The notes under the pieces were generated by a model. It was not told the origin of the DNA and did no database searches. It saw nothing but the letters and a program-made list of their open reading frames with translations. Below, one piece after another: positions 43,386 to 55,460 of a stretch of DNA of 64,000 nucleotides. The position numbers and the translations under genes were made by a program. How positions within the stretch are numbered: the stretch's first letter is position 1; each line of letters opens with the position of its first letter. Location of the stretch: assembly GCA_963675135.1 (NCBI GenBank), contig OY776130.1, positions 22,808,001 to 22,872,000 of the forward strand. The letters are read 5' to 3'. The DNA is from Galeopsis tetrahit (Eukaryota > Streptophyta > Magnoliopsida > Lamiales > Lamiaceae).

Positions 43386-46300
43386 ATGACGTTTGGCAAT
43401 CATCGACTAAAAAACAATATTATAGTTGTAAGATTTCATAACTATATTTAAATGCAGATTTATAATAATGAATTCAATATTTAACAATAATTTTGCATTA
43501 CCCAACATGAAGAGGTTAAGACCTGCACACGTCCTGCAGACGGAACATTATCACAATCCATCGTCCGTATCATATCAGACCACGCATCAATTATCTATAA
43601 TGTCAAAATATTGTTAGACCAACTAAAATGCCAATTAATTACTTTATTCATTTCCAAGCCAGAAACAATAAATAAACCAATAAAAGAAGAAAAAAAATGT
43701 ATAATTACCTGACTTTCAACTGCTTTGTTGTTCAGAAGATCTATTAACATTCTAATTGTAACATCAGTCAATGGACCATTGCCTACGTAGACCCGATGAC
43801 TGCACGTGTTGAAAATACAGAGTATAAAAAAGAATGCATATACATGTTATTATACATTTAAAAATTAAATATTCTGATAGTAATTTTACTTAAACATAAA
43901 ATTACCTTTTCCCGTGGTCATACAGTTCATTAAATATTTGATTCTTCAACTCAGTTGGAGCATTCTTTACAGTCTGAAGTCTTTGATCAAAGGGGGACTT
44001 CAGAAACCTTTTGGGCTTGTTAGTATCTTGCGCATTCAAATTATCTTCTCCACCATCGTCAATTATTTTATGAACAACCATAAGCTCCTGGGTTAAAGGT
44101 TGAGGTGATATCTGCACAGGCTTTCTATCATTTGCATCAGTCCTTGCTTTAACACGTAACGCCATCGAACTAATACCCTGAAAGTTTTTTTTCCTTTTAT
44201 CCTCTTCATTATACGTGCATGGTGGGCTCTGAAATGTATCTCCCAAGTTCCAGTTTGAATTACTATTTTCTTCAATACCCTTTTCCCCTGAAGTCTTTTC
44301 CAGTACTTCTTTTTCTATTCTATCAACTTCACGTATTAGACATTCGTCTTCAAACAGACGGATTGGTGATGGCATTTGGTGTGTACTAATCTACCTTTTC
44401 AGAAGTTCATTCTCACGTTCTAGATCAAGTATGATATCATTCTTCGCCTTCCTTTCCATCTCGAAATAAACCCTTTCTCTTTCAAACTGAGATATAAGAC
44501 GTTTATTTTCAACTTTCAGGTCGTCAATCTGTCTTTCTTTGCTTAGTAGAACATCAGCTCCAGGATTCACATTTTCAGCCGAACCTCCCCTTATTGGTGT
44601 ACGATCGTCCTTACCAAATGATATGTCTGCCATATCAAAAAATCATCGCCGTTACTCGACCTCAGCTCACTGCATACTCTCATTACCGTTGACTCAACAT
44701 TTATTCCATTAGCAGAAATGGGAGAATCATTTTCGAATCCAATGTCGAATGAAGGACCTATATCAATACTGAATGCTTTCATCCTAGATGTTGACCCAAC
44801 TTCAAACTTTCTAGATGTTGATTGGTCAAACAACATACTAGTTGGAACAACAGTGTTAATATTTTGATTCGCATTTGGTACAGAACCAGTATTACCATCA
44901 ACAATCTTCATTCGTTTTGCCTTCTCATCCTCTCTAAACTTATAAATAAACTGAAACTCAGCCTCCTCCCAAGCCTCAGGTTTCAATGGATCAGTAGACA
45001 CCTACAAATTTTTTTGATTAGTTATACATTTTATATCTTATATATATTGAACTACTAAATTTTAACGGTTATTTACTATATTACCTTAATACGTTTTTTG
45101 TTCAACTTTCCCCGATCTAGAACACTATTAAGCTCATTAAGATCCCACTTCAGAAATCTAGGGAATGCTTTCCGGTCTATTGGTTCCACCAATTTTGTAT
45201 GCTCACATAGCCAAAACTGCAAACACAATGTATTTCGAAAATATATTCCATCAGCATATGCTACGTAATATGTTAAAATAAATATAATCTTAAAAAAAAC
45301 TTTAACGTACCGGAAGAAGCATAATACAACCTCCTGATTTCATATCGTTGCTTTTCTTTATATGATACTTGAGATAATCAACTATGAACGTCCCCTAATC
45401 ATATTTGCAAATATTGTAAAAGTCTTCCAAATAGAGAGTTAAATACCAAGGCAATGCGCCACTCTTCACAGGGCTCAAAATACCACACATTACATAACAA
45501 CACAAGAGCCTTGCAACATCTTGCCTAGATTGCAGATCATTGAGGGTTCCGATCATGTTTATCTTGTTCAATATCATCGGCTTATACAGGGAAGGGGTAG
45601 GTTGTTTGTTAACTACCTCTTCTCCGAAGCACCACTTTACCCATTCCGGAGGTACATAGTTCTCACATCTGAATGGTATCTTCCCAGTTCCAGATGTAAT
45701 GCCAGATATTACTTCTGCATCTTGCCTAGTAAGATGTAACTCGTGTGAACCAAATAAAAAGGAACCAGAAGCTTCGTCAAACTTAGTAATGATGTCTCTG
45801 ATATCATCATCAAATTTCGTCCAATTTTCGATCATTTCATCAGTGCAAACTGTAAGAATGGATTTCAACAGGAACCAGAACGGGGTCTTCTTAAGCTCTT
45901 CGTAATGACTGTCCGAGAATTCAAGTTCCATCAAAGCTGTAAAGCAAGTAAGCATATTCGATCTGAAATAGTTTTCTCCCGATTTGACTTCTACTGCTCC
46001 TACGAAAAACAATAACCTCTTAATTAATGGCAACATTCTTTCAGTCTACACATATAAATCAGTAGAAGAGCTTACCAAAATTATTCTTTGCTTTACGATT
46101 TTTCACCTTCTTCTCCCGCCTGTTAACTCTACTGAACTCTTCACTCTCATAACCTAGATCAAGAAATGTTAATGTACAATATTTTACAGCATACATTCAC
46201 TAAACAAATTTTCAAAATTCTGGATTAGCCATAAAATAATCTTGAAGAGAGATACTAATTAAATAACATTATCTAACCTTGAGAATCAGAACCTGAGTTT

Positions 46301-46951
46301 ACTTCTATCTCAACATCACTCTCAAAATCTATATACATATGCAAAAAAACATTTTATGTCACATTGATAATAAATCATAATGAAATGTCGTCTATACTAA
46401 AAACTACCTGAATCACTTTGAACCAAGACATAACGTACAATCTTCTTCCCTGCATATGAGAATTCAAAATTATATTTATGTTAAACATACTAATAATGGC
46501 CAAAAACTATACTTAAACCTTTATGCTTCTGGTGTCTAGCATTTGAACGTGTCATTTTATCCTTTGACCCTACATAAATTAAAAACCAATCTAATATCAG
46601 ATATCTAAATAATTTTTTACAATACATAACACTTGTTTATTACACTTGATAAAGAAATAAATGTTAATACAGAATGTACATGAATATATGGATTTTGTGC
46701 AGTCATTAATGTACGATATTATGAAATCAAATCTAATACAATGCACATTATGCATTGTAAGTGTAGTATAAGCCATTTAAAACTTTTTCCAGATATCATA
46801 TACCTATGTATTACTTGAAAAGCATAACAATATATGTATGAATAATTATGTACTCACTTAAGACTCTAGTCACTTCCTTCTTTATGCGTTTTTTCTTCAT
46901 TTTTCTTCCTCCTGCATTTATCTGAAGGCCGGATGTCCTCCGTTTAGTCAT
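43386..46951 (-). pseudogene. Ulp1/C48 protease gene, 5' part (exons 1 to 11a)
   Basis: ATG 46951 starts a basic N-terminus (MTKRRTSGLQ). My exon model is 46951-46858, 46569-46519, 46449-46407, 46328-46278, 46153-46077, 45999-45311, 45216-45085, 45001-43906, 43799-43709, 43594-43523, and 43406 to the insertion point. All introns are GT-AG and all phases agree. Exon 6 encodes a helical domain typical of plant MULE Ulp1 proteins (DUF1985-like; FLFGSHELHLTRQDAEVISG). Exon 8 has a coiled coil (RQIDDLKVENKRLISQFERE). With the 3' part at 16752-16135 the gene would be about 976 codons. Lesions: TAG at 45397-45395 where the frame expects Trp, a one-base loss in a T run near 44640, TAG at 44393-44391, and the 26.6-kb Gypsy insertion. 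Confidence 0.82.
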
Positions 46952-47880
46952 CTACAAAGAAAATACATTACCAAATTGAATAGAAATTAAAATCTTTAGT
47001 CACATGCAAACACATCTCAACCAAATATGCCACATCTATACTAAATAACTAGATCTTCTTATAAAAACAGAAAAATTATACTAAAGAGTCATAACTATAT
47101 AAGTTTCTATGATTTTATAAGATCATATAATAATCGAATCAAAATATACCTCATCTGCTGTTTACCCTGTTTCTCTTAAATGCAAAAAATAGAGACCGTT
47201 CTAACTAAGAAAACAGAGAATGAAACATCTTAAAATGCATGTAGTTTTGTTAATCATCACCAAAATCAACGAAAAACCTATCATATGCAAAGCCCTAAAA
47301 CTCGTAAAATTTTCATGAAACAGAATCATATATTCAGTGCATATACAATACCAAATTGAATAGAAATTAAAATCTTTAGTCACATGCAAACACATCTACA
47401 CCAAATATGCAACATTTATACTAAATAGCTAGATCTTCTTATAATGCATGTAATTTTGTTCATCATCACCAAAATCAACGAAAAACCTACCATATGCAAA
47501 ACCCTAAAACTTGTAAAATTTTCGTGAAAACAGAATCATATATTCATAGAATCCAAAAATAACAACAATCGAAAAATAATAACATGCAAGAGACGATTTT
47601 TTCCACTAAATACCTTTAAGTGTTCTTCGCACAAGGTTGTTTCTTGTATTCTTCGCACACGGTTGTTTCTTGTTTTCTTCGCTTATCTTCCTTCAGCTTC
47701 AATGGGGAGAGATTTTCACAGTTGGGAGCAATTATTGTGTAGTTGAGATATTAGGTAAGTTTTTTGAATTAAGAAGGCCGCGATTTTTGAGGATAATATC
47801 TACCAGAATTAAATTGATTCTCTTCAATTAGTTGACTTTGGAATAATTATATTATTTAAATCTAATTATTTCAAATCTTA
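46952..47880. repeat. Upstream region of Ulp1 with direct repeats
   Basis: Segments 46970-47065 and 47350-47443 match closely, as do 47233-47335 and 47442-47545. The second copy lacks the intervening 47066-47232. The repeats lie between the Ulp1 ATG and the MULE right end, so in its promoter or 5'UTR. No gene is supported; the open frames here are short and unrelated to anything I know. Confidence 0.8.
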
Positions 47881-48008
47881 AATTCGTATTAACACATTAG
47901 GGGTATAATTGTACTTCATTTTGTTATTTTGGCTTGATTTGTAACTATAAACAAAATTTCCTTAATTTGCAAAGACTTAAGTGAAATGGTCTATAGTGTA
48001 ATTCTCCC
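47880..48008 (-). repeat. Right terminal inverted repeat region of the MULE
   Basis: Reads GGGAGAATTACACTATAGAC from the tip on the minus strand. It matches the left end in order and spacing of blocks, and also matches the candidate MULE terminus at 5530-5655 (CCATTT, TTAA..AAG, CAATTATACCCC blocks). Confidence 0.65.
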
Positions 48009-48017
48009 TTCAAGATT
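48009..48017. repeat. 9-bp target-site duplication, right (TTCAAGATT)
   Basis: Exact repeat of 8133-8141. Confidence 0.88.
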
Positions 48018-49456
48018 TTGGTGTTAATCATTGTTGATTGAAGAGGTCTTGAAGTTTTACTTGAAGATTTGTTGAAAATGTTTGAAGATTTATGAAAATT
48101 TTGTTGTTATTCGTTTGTAATGTAATTATTCTTTTTTTTTTCGTATGTATATTCTATGATATAATTGTCTAATTTTATTTTTTTTGTAGATTTGTGGTGT
48201 AGTTATTCATTTTATTTTATTTTTAGTCAAAACTCGAAGATTAGTTTAAGATGTTTTAAGATTTTTCATGGGTTTGGTGTTACTTATCGAAGATCATTGA
48301 AGCTTCTTGAAGAAAATTTTGAAGAGTTATTCGAAGATATCTTTAAGGTTTTATGAAATTTTTGTTTTTAAGAAATCTTAAAGGTTTAAAGATTTTCTAT
48401 TAGGTTAATGATATAAAGTTAATTTGTTAAATATTTTTTGTATTTGATGTAGTCTTTTTTGTAAATCTATAAATATCTTTTGTATTCTAAATTTTCTATG
48501 AATGAGAAGATCATTGTATATTTTAGTATCATCAAAAAAATTGTCACAATTATTTATACATTTTTACATATTGTTGTATACTCTTATGATAAGATTTATT
48601 ATACTTTATAAATGATTTTTTTTTACAATTAAGTTTCATTTTTTAATTTATTTTATTTTAGTTTCAAAGCAACTTTATAGTGTTATGTTATTAATTCAAT
48701 CCAAGTTTTGTTATATATGTATTTTACTTATTGTATGTATATTTCGTCTTAATATATACTATTAAGAATAATGTTATTTATTTCATCTTAATATATTAAA
48801 TATTATTTTATTATTCATTGCTTACATTTTTTTATTGTATGAATAAATATTTTGTTAACTATTGTTATATCACAAACAATGACACTTTTTAATTTATTTA
48901 TAAAATATTTTTTCTAATTATATTTAAAATTTAATTAAATTTTATCATTTTAAATTTAATTAACATTCTTTAAAATTTATAATATATAAAATATTTTCAT
49001 ATAATCATTTTTTTTCTATTTACATCTTATTATAACTTAGTTATATAAAAAAAAAATACTCATTTAATAATTTTTTAAGTAATTCTTTCATAAGTATACA
49101 TGAATATATATTTTGTAAACTATGATTGTATTGTAATCTAAGACATTCTTTAATTTATTAATAAAGTCGTTGTCTAATTCATTTTAATGATATATAAATT
49201 TTATCTTATATTATTTTAAACAATTTTTGTATGACTTTCTATATTATCTTTCCATATAATCCTATCATTTATTTTATAATTTTCATTTTATTCATTATCA
49301 GATTAAAGTATATAATTAATAACTATATATAACTATTATTTTATCATTCTTATTGTATGATTTAATAAAAAAAAACTATTATTTTTTTATTTTAATTCAT
49401 TTGTTAATAATGTATGTTTAACAACTTATTGTCATTAATTACTATTATTATGGATA
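48018..49456. other. AT-rich spacer without recognised genes
   Basis: Very AT-rich. The first 350 bases contain many TTGAAGA strings, which also surround the MULE target site. I see no coding frame or element ends. Confidence 0.5.
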
Positions 49457-49464
49457 GGTGTATA

Positions 49465-50012
49465 TAGGAGTGTGGAAAAACGATCGGACCGGAAAAAAGA
49501 TTGAAACCGATCCGGACCAACCGATTAATTTTCGGTGCATCAAAATTTAGAATTTCGGATTCCGGTCCGGTCTAAAACTGAAATTTTTATTTTATTTTTT
49601 ATATTATTAGACTTTCTCAAAAAAAAAAAAAAATTTTTTTATTAAAACATTGATAAAATGTAAGACCTTTAAATGATTCTGTATAACATTAATATATTTA
49701 TTTTTCTTTCATGTTAGTACCTAAAATATTTTTCTCTAAACTTTTATTAATTCCTATGAAACATGTAGTTTTGAATATTTTTTTATTAATTTATTACATC
49801 GGACGTCAAAATTTTATGTAAGAACTGTTTAAAAATAAATTATAAAAAAATTCTGGTCTGAAACGTTCCAAACCCGAATCGGATCGAAATTTACCGGTCC
49901 ACTCCGATCTGGACCGGATTAATTCAGGTCCGGTCCACCCATTTGGTTGGATTTCGATCCCGGTCCAAATCGGTTCCGGTCCGGTCCGATTTTGGACTGG
50001 TGCACACCCCTA
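49465..50012. mobile_element. hAT-type MITE (548 bp)
   Basis: Inverted ends TAGGAGTGTGG and TAGGGGTGTGC, flanked by 8-bp duplications GGTGTATA (49457-49464) and GGCGTATA (50013-50020) with one mismatch. The ends are rich in CCGGTCCGG and related short palindromes, and the centre is AT-rich. There is no coding capacity. An 8-bp duplication and these ends fit the hAT superfamily. Confidence 0.85.
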
Positions 50013-50557
50013 GGCGTATATATTCAACTTCCATGTATTTTATTTTTATCATTGTTATCATTTTTCTAAACATATTTCTAATTTTTAGGCTTGATTTCAT
50101 AATTATTTTATATGTATTTAAATTTTTCTAAAATGTTATTTTGATAGCATATTTAATTTTAAATATTTTTTTTCTTTAAAAATCCAATCTCTTATGGATA
50201 GTTGATTTTATTTTTCTCTTTCCTCTGTTTTATAGTTTGATTTTTATTATATTTTTGTCATTTCCATATACTAATTAAGATGTCTTTAAATTATGTCATT
50301 TGTTATTTTTAGTAAATTATAAAATAAAATTTATACCCAACACGAAAAAATACAATCGAGTTTGTACATACCAAATGATTGAAAGACACACCATTTTCAA
50401 CTCCATCTAAATTGTTTATGATATCCGGTCTGACCATATATTATTAAACATATATACCAAATTGTGTTCGTGGATAAACTTTGTATTTAATTTCATTATG
50501 TTTTATGTTATTTTTTGGTATGGAGATTGTTTAAATTTTTCTTTTTGTCAAATGATA

Positions 50558-50838
50558 CTCCCTCAATTTTTTTAATAAATGTCATTTTGACTTTTGAATC
50601 ATTTTTAAAATACATGTCATTCTGTGTATTTTTCTTTAAATTTGATTGTTTTACCCTTTTATTTACTACAAATAATTTTCATAATTATCTTTCCCATAAT
50701 AATTTAGGGTATTATAGACATAAATTTATTTTTAAAAAAATCTATACTAAAATTAGTTACTCCATAGTTATAGACACAAATATATAACCTTAAATTGTTG
50801 TCAAAAGCTAGAATGATAGTTATTAAAAAAAATTGAGG
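50558..50838. mobile_element. Stowaway-type MITE (281 bp)
   Basis: Flanked by TA on both sides (50556-50557, 50839-50840). The ends are inverted over about 40 bases: CTCCCTCAATTTTTTTAATA at the left, and CCTCAATTTTTTTTAATA when the right end is read on the other strand. TA duplication and CTCCCTC ends are typical of Stowaway (Tc1/mariner). Confidence 0.85.
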
Positions 50839-50840
50839 TA

Positions 50841-51621
50841 TTATATTTTTTTCCTTTTTATTGGACATTATATTGTCCATCTATAATTAAATCATGTAAA
50901 TTATTGTATCTCTTATATTACTTTGCCTTTTCTATTCTAATTTAAAATTTTAATTTTAATATCTTAAAAAATTCATAATTTATTATATTATGTGAAAATT
51001 ACATTTGCTTTATTCTTCTTTCTAATATTTCTAGATGTATTTTTTTTATTTATTTTACTATTCAATTGGATTTTTTAATACTTTTTATTTTCAACCATTT
51101 TTTGCAATTCAGTTATTCAGTGTACTTTTTTTATGTTGTTTATTCTATGTTTATGATAGGTTGTGCGATCAAGTTGGGTGATTATAATTTTTATTTTCAT
51201 TTTATTTATTTGATGATATGTAAAAAAATCACTTTGAAGTTTTAGCCAATTCAGTTTTTTCCATCTTAGTGAAACATATTCGAATTTTATTATACAATAA
51301 TTACAATTATTTTTTATCATTATTTAATTTAAGATGAAAAAATTATCTATTTTGATTGTTTATAATTATAATATTGTTTATTATTTTGAAGATATTTGAA
51401 ATTTTTTCATTTTTAAAAATGGTACATTAATGTATAATAATACATTAATGTTATTAATTAATGATTAAACAATAGTTGTATCTAAATTTGAAATTTAATA
51501 CTGTGTATAGTCTTTTGCTTAATGTTTATTAAAAAATCATTAGATTATTTATTTTATTAAAGGAATCTTTAATATTAACATTGTATCTAATCTTGCAATT
51601 TAATGTGTTCATTTTCATTAA
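50841..51621. other. AT-rich spacer without recognised genes
   Basis: No coding frame or element boundary seen. Confidence 0.45.
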
Positions 51622-51759
51622 ATGTATTATGATGGTTGGTACATTTCTCTATGTGAAGTTGCTTGGTTTGACTCGAATTCTTTTAACGCTAAAAAATTGA
51701 CCTATGCCGAAATACAAAAATTCTTCGTATGGAAGTCGAAATACAAAGATTGACCTTAT

Positions 51760-53537
51760 ATATATAAGCATTATCATAGAATGGGTGGTTTATTGCCATC
51801 AAATGGATCTCAACCAAAGTTCGCACAATTGTACATTAACGACACTAAGAACTAAATTTCCAACAGAATAAAGTTTGTTAGGTATTTTTATTTTAATATT
51901 CAATTACATAATTTTTTTCATGTTTTTTTATTAATAATAGATCGGATTTGAACATCAATACATTACATGCTGAGATAGTAACATGTCTTAAAATTATGTT
52001 AGATGGTTATAATTTACTTGCAAAGAAGTTTCGAGAGGCTAAACATAGATTTTTTGATGGAAATTCTAATGTGACTATGAGATTGATTGCTAATAGGGGA
52101 CATGATCCTAGAAGGTATAACTTACCTACTATGTCTGAGGTTGCTGCTCCGATTGTTGATGACCTTGATCAAACTCTTGGTAATCATGATATTGTTGTAG
52201 AAACTTATGTCGGTGAACTTCAATGCATCACATAGTTGAATACGTCCTATCTTGGTTTGCAATATCCACTTCTTTTCCCATATGGTGAGGATGTGTATAG
52301 AGAGGATATTCTGTTTACTACATCTGCGCTGCATAGAGCTGGAACGCGTAAGTCTGTTAGTTTTAGAGAGTACTTTGCATTTCGACTTCAACTTAGGAAT
52401 GATGAACCTTCTACGATTTTATCTTCAAAAAGGCTCACTCACCAATTTATTATTGATGCCTATACTATGGTTGAGTTTGGCAGAATTAAATACATAAGGA
52501 CACATAGATCAGAGTTTCATAGTGAAATGTATAGTGGTGTTCAGGATGCAGTTTTAGATGGTGAGACAGATGCACGTGCACTGGGAAAACGAGTTATTTT
52601 TCCACTTTCATTCACTGGAAGTGTACACTACATGGTCCAAAATTATCAAGATGCAATGACAATTTGTAGATGGACCGATTATCCTCAATTATTTATAACC
52701 TTCACGTGCAATAAAAAATGTCCTGAGATTGTACGTTTTTTAAAACAGAAAAGACTTAATCCTGAAAACCGTCCAAATATAATATGTCGAATATTTAAAA
52801 TTAAACTTGAAGGATTATTAAATGATATTCGAAGGAAAAATATTATTTGGGAATGTCAAAGCATGTATTTAAATCTATTTATTTATTGTTTAAAATAATA
52901 TTTTATTGCTATTTAATGATATGTATTCACTACATTTTATCTTTTTTTTTTTTTTTTTTGTCAAATTTATCTGCAGTTCTTTATACTATTAAATTTCAAA
53001 AGCATGATTTTTCTCAGGCACATATATTGGTGTTTCTTAAAAATCACAATGAGGTTTGTATTTGAGCTTGTTACGTGAGATTTTTATGTAAATTAATTAT
53101 TCTTTATCTCGTGATTTTTTTTAAAAAAAAATTGTTACATTTTCCATCTGAAAATGCTATTGATCTCATTATTTCTGTTGAGTTACCTGATAAGGAAAAA
53201 AATCGAGGGTATTTTAATGTTGTTTGTGATTTAATGATTCATGGTCCTTATGGTGCTACAAATCCACGTTCTCCTTGCATGACCGGTGAAGGTTCATGTA
53301 CAAAATATTTTCCTAAAAGATTAATTCCAGAGTCTTCTATTGATGAAGATGGTTATCCTATTTATAGGCGAAGGGATGATGGAAGGACTTTGAACAAGAA
53401 AAGTTCATGTTTTGGATAACAGACACATTATTTCTCATATATAATCGTATCTTGTTTTGAAGTATAGTGCACACATCAATGTTAAATGGTGTAATCAATC
53501 AAGATCCCTAAAATACATGTTCAAGTATGTCAACAAG
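51760..53537 (+). pseudogene. Helitron Rep protein, N-terminal and Rep domain remnant
   Basis: Recognisable pieces are HRMGGLLPSNGSQPKFAQLY (about 51775-51840), DPRRYNLPTMSEVAAPIV (52101-52160), LQYPLLFPYGED (52254-52290) and SKRLTHQFIIDAYTMVE, then the Helitron-like N domain (DYPQLFITFTCNKKCPEI, about 52677-52730). The Rep two-His motif follows in another frame (KFQKHDFSQAHILVFL, about 52990-53045), with Gln where the first His is expected. The next segment (CDLMIHGPYGATNPRSPCM, 53226-53282) runs until a shift near 53415. Stops include TAA near 51855 and TAG at 52233-52235. The protein would nick DNA for rolling-circle transposition; this one cannot. Confidence 0.8.
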
Positions 53538-54701
53538 TGTTGGGATATAAATTCTAAGACAAGTTCTATTTGATGATGAAATGAGTTTTGATAAGCCAAA
53601 AAGAGAACTTGAATATATTTTTAAGTGTTGATTGATCTAGTTATGGAAGTCGTCTTATGAGACAAGATCAGACAAGTAAAAGTATTGTTGAAAAATAAAC
53701 TAAGTATTGAAAGAAAAGTTCATAAAGGTTTTTATGATAAGCTTATAAATATTGTAAAGAAGCTTATAGTTTATGTTTATTGATGTAAAAGTTATAAGGT
53801 GACTAAGTTGTTTTATAAAGCTTAAAGTAATGTAATAGTCTTGATAGATTAGTTGATAGGACTAGATTAGTTCTACTGAGAAGAGAAGACTATGAAGAGA
53901 AGACTTGTGCAAGACAAGACAAGTGCCAAGAAAGCTGAAATATTCTAAGTGTTGAAAGAGGACAAGTCAAGTTCACGCGGAGAAGAAGTGAAGATATGTT
54001 TATTGAAGATATGAAGTTTGTTACAAATCATAACAGAATAACCGACGTTTTAGAAGATACATATCAAGAAGAAACGATTATGAAGTTAGTTATCAAGAAA
54101 GGTTGTTGGATAACAAACTTATCTTGATCAAGTGAAGTCTATAAATACATGTAGACATTCAACGGTTAAAGACTACTGATATCATGAATACTGAAGCGCA
54201 TACTGAAGAATTCAAAGCAAGGAAACTCTCAGAGTTTGAAAAGCAAAGTTTGAAGAAAGCCCAGAGAAGACAAAATAGAGAAGTTTTTCTTTATAGTTTT
54301 TTGTTGTATAAGTGTGCTAGTGTTCTTATTAAATCACTAGTTGTTAGATCGAAGTCTTAGTTCTTGGGACTTAAAGCTACAAGACAAGTTAATAAAATTT
54401 CACGACTGGAGTTGTGAGAGTGGATGTAGACAAGTTGTCGAACCACTATAAAATTCGTGTGTTGATTACTTACTGTTTTATTTGTGTTTGATTGTTGATT
54501 GAATTGTTAATTGATAATCTGCATACAAGATAGACTAGTAAGGTGTTCATTGAATAGTTGAGTATAATTCATAAGAGCTCATATTACTGATATTCCGCAT
54601 AGACAATCTCTGATATTTTGAAAGATTTTTAAAAGTCTATTCACCCCTCCCCTCTAGACTTTTACTAGCTTACTCAGTCTTAACTCAACTAGGGACCAAC
54701 A
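53538..54701 (+). repeat. Solo LTR of a Sirevirus-like Copia (1164 bp)
   Basis: TGTTGGGATAT...GGGACCAACA, flanked by ACAAG (53533-53537) and ACATG (54702-54706), one mismatch. It is related along its length to the 5' LTR at 58471-59819 but shorter. It sits within the Helitron frame, so it inserted after the Helitron. Confidence 0.88.
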
Positions 54702-54706
54702 ACATG

Positions 54707-55460
54707 TGACATTACCATGTAACAATATCGTTCTTTGAAAGTAAGGAACAATCTGATGGGAAAGCGGATTCAGATGAACTTAAAATGTACTATGACGACT
54801 ATAGTTGCATTTCTCCATGTGAAGCTGCTTGGAGAATTTTCGAATTTGAGTTTAATTATAGAAATTCTCCAGTTGAACGTTTGGGATTCCATCTTCCTGA
54901 TAAGCAGACTATTTTATTTGGTGATGGTGCATGTTTGAATCTATCTTGGAAAGACCAACGGTAAAGAAAAAACATGTTCTTAACTTGATTTGAACTCAAC
55001 AAGAATTCTTCTAAGGCAAAAATTTTGACTTATGTTGAATTACCACAATTCTTCGTATGGAAGTCAAAAACTAGAGAGTGGGTTGAAAGGAAGAGAGGTA
55101 TTTCAATCAGACGTATTTGTTACATTGCTCCTCTTTCTGGTGAGACACATTACTTGAGGATACTCTTAAATGTAGTTTGTGGACCTACATCTTATGATGA
55201 TTTGAAGAAATTTAATGGAGTAATTCATCCAACATTTCGAAAAGCTTGCTTTGCTAGAGGTTTGTTGAACGATGACAAAGAGTATGTTGATGGTATGTAG
55301 GAGGTTAACCGTTGGGCTTCAGCATCTTCGTTGAGGTCTTTATTTTTTACGCCACTAACATCAGGTTTGTTGGGTCAACCTTATGAAGTTTGGGAAAAGT
55401 CTAGAGACAACTGTCTGATGATATTCTTTATAATAGAAGAAGAATTATTCATTTTTTTCA
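54707..55460 (+). pseudogene. Helitron protein remnant downstream of the solo LTR
   Basis: Continues the Helitron protein: SCISPCEAAWRIFEF and RLGFHLPDKQ (about 54800-54905, in a different frame from the neighbouring piece), then LTYVELPQFFVWKSKTREW (about 55025-55085) and LLNVVCGPTSYDDLKKFNGV through NDDKEYVDGM. A TAG at 55298-55300 interrupts where relatives continue. The text ends before any helicase motif. Confidence 0.75.

Larger units (their letters stand above)
8142..48008. mobile_element. Large Ulp1-carrying MULE interrupted by nested LTR retrotransposons
   Basis: The boundaries rest on a perfect 9-bp duplication and on related inverted ends. The left end is GAGTTTATTGACA...TAGACC. 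The right end, read on the other strand, is GGGAGAATTACAC...TAGACC. Both have a TTACAA..AAG.CAAA block 47-48 bases after the shared GACCA. Inside are mudrA (8634-11290, +), an F-box/FBA pseudogene (12039-13142, +), a GRF zinc-finger gene (14200-13579, -) and a Ulp1 protease gene (46951-16135, -). The Gypsy at 16753-43385 is a later insertion. Without it and its duplicated 5 bp, the MULE is about 13.2 kb. The mudrA plus Ulp1 content resembles Kaonashi-type MULEs. All cargo except the GRF gene is broken. Confidence 0.85.
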
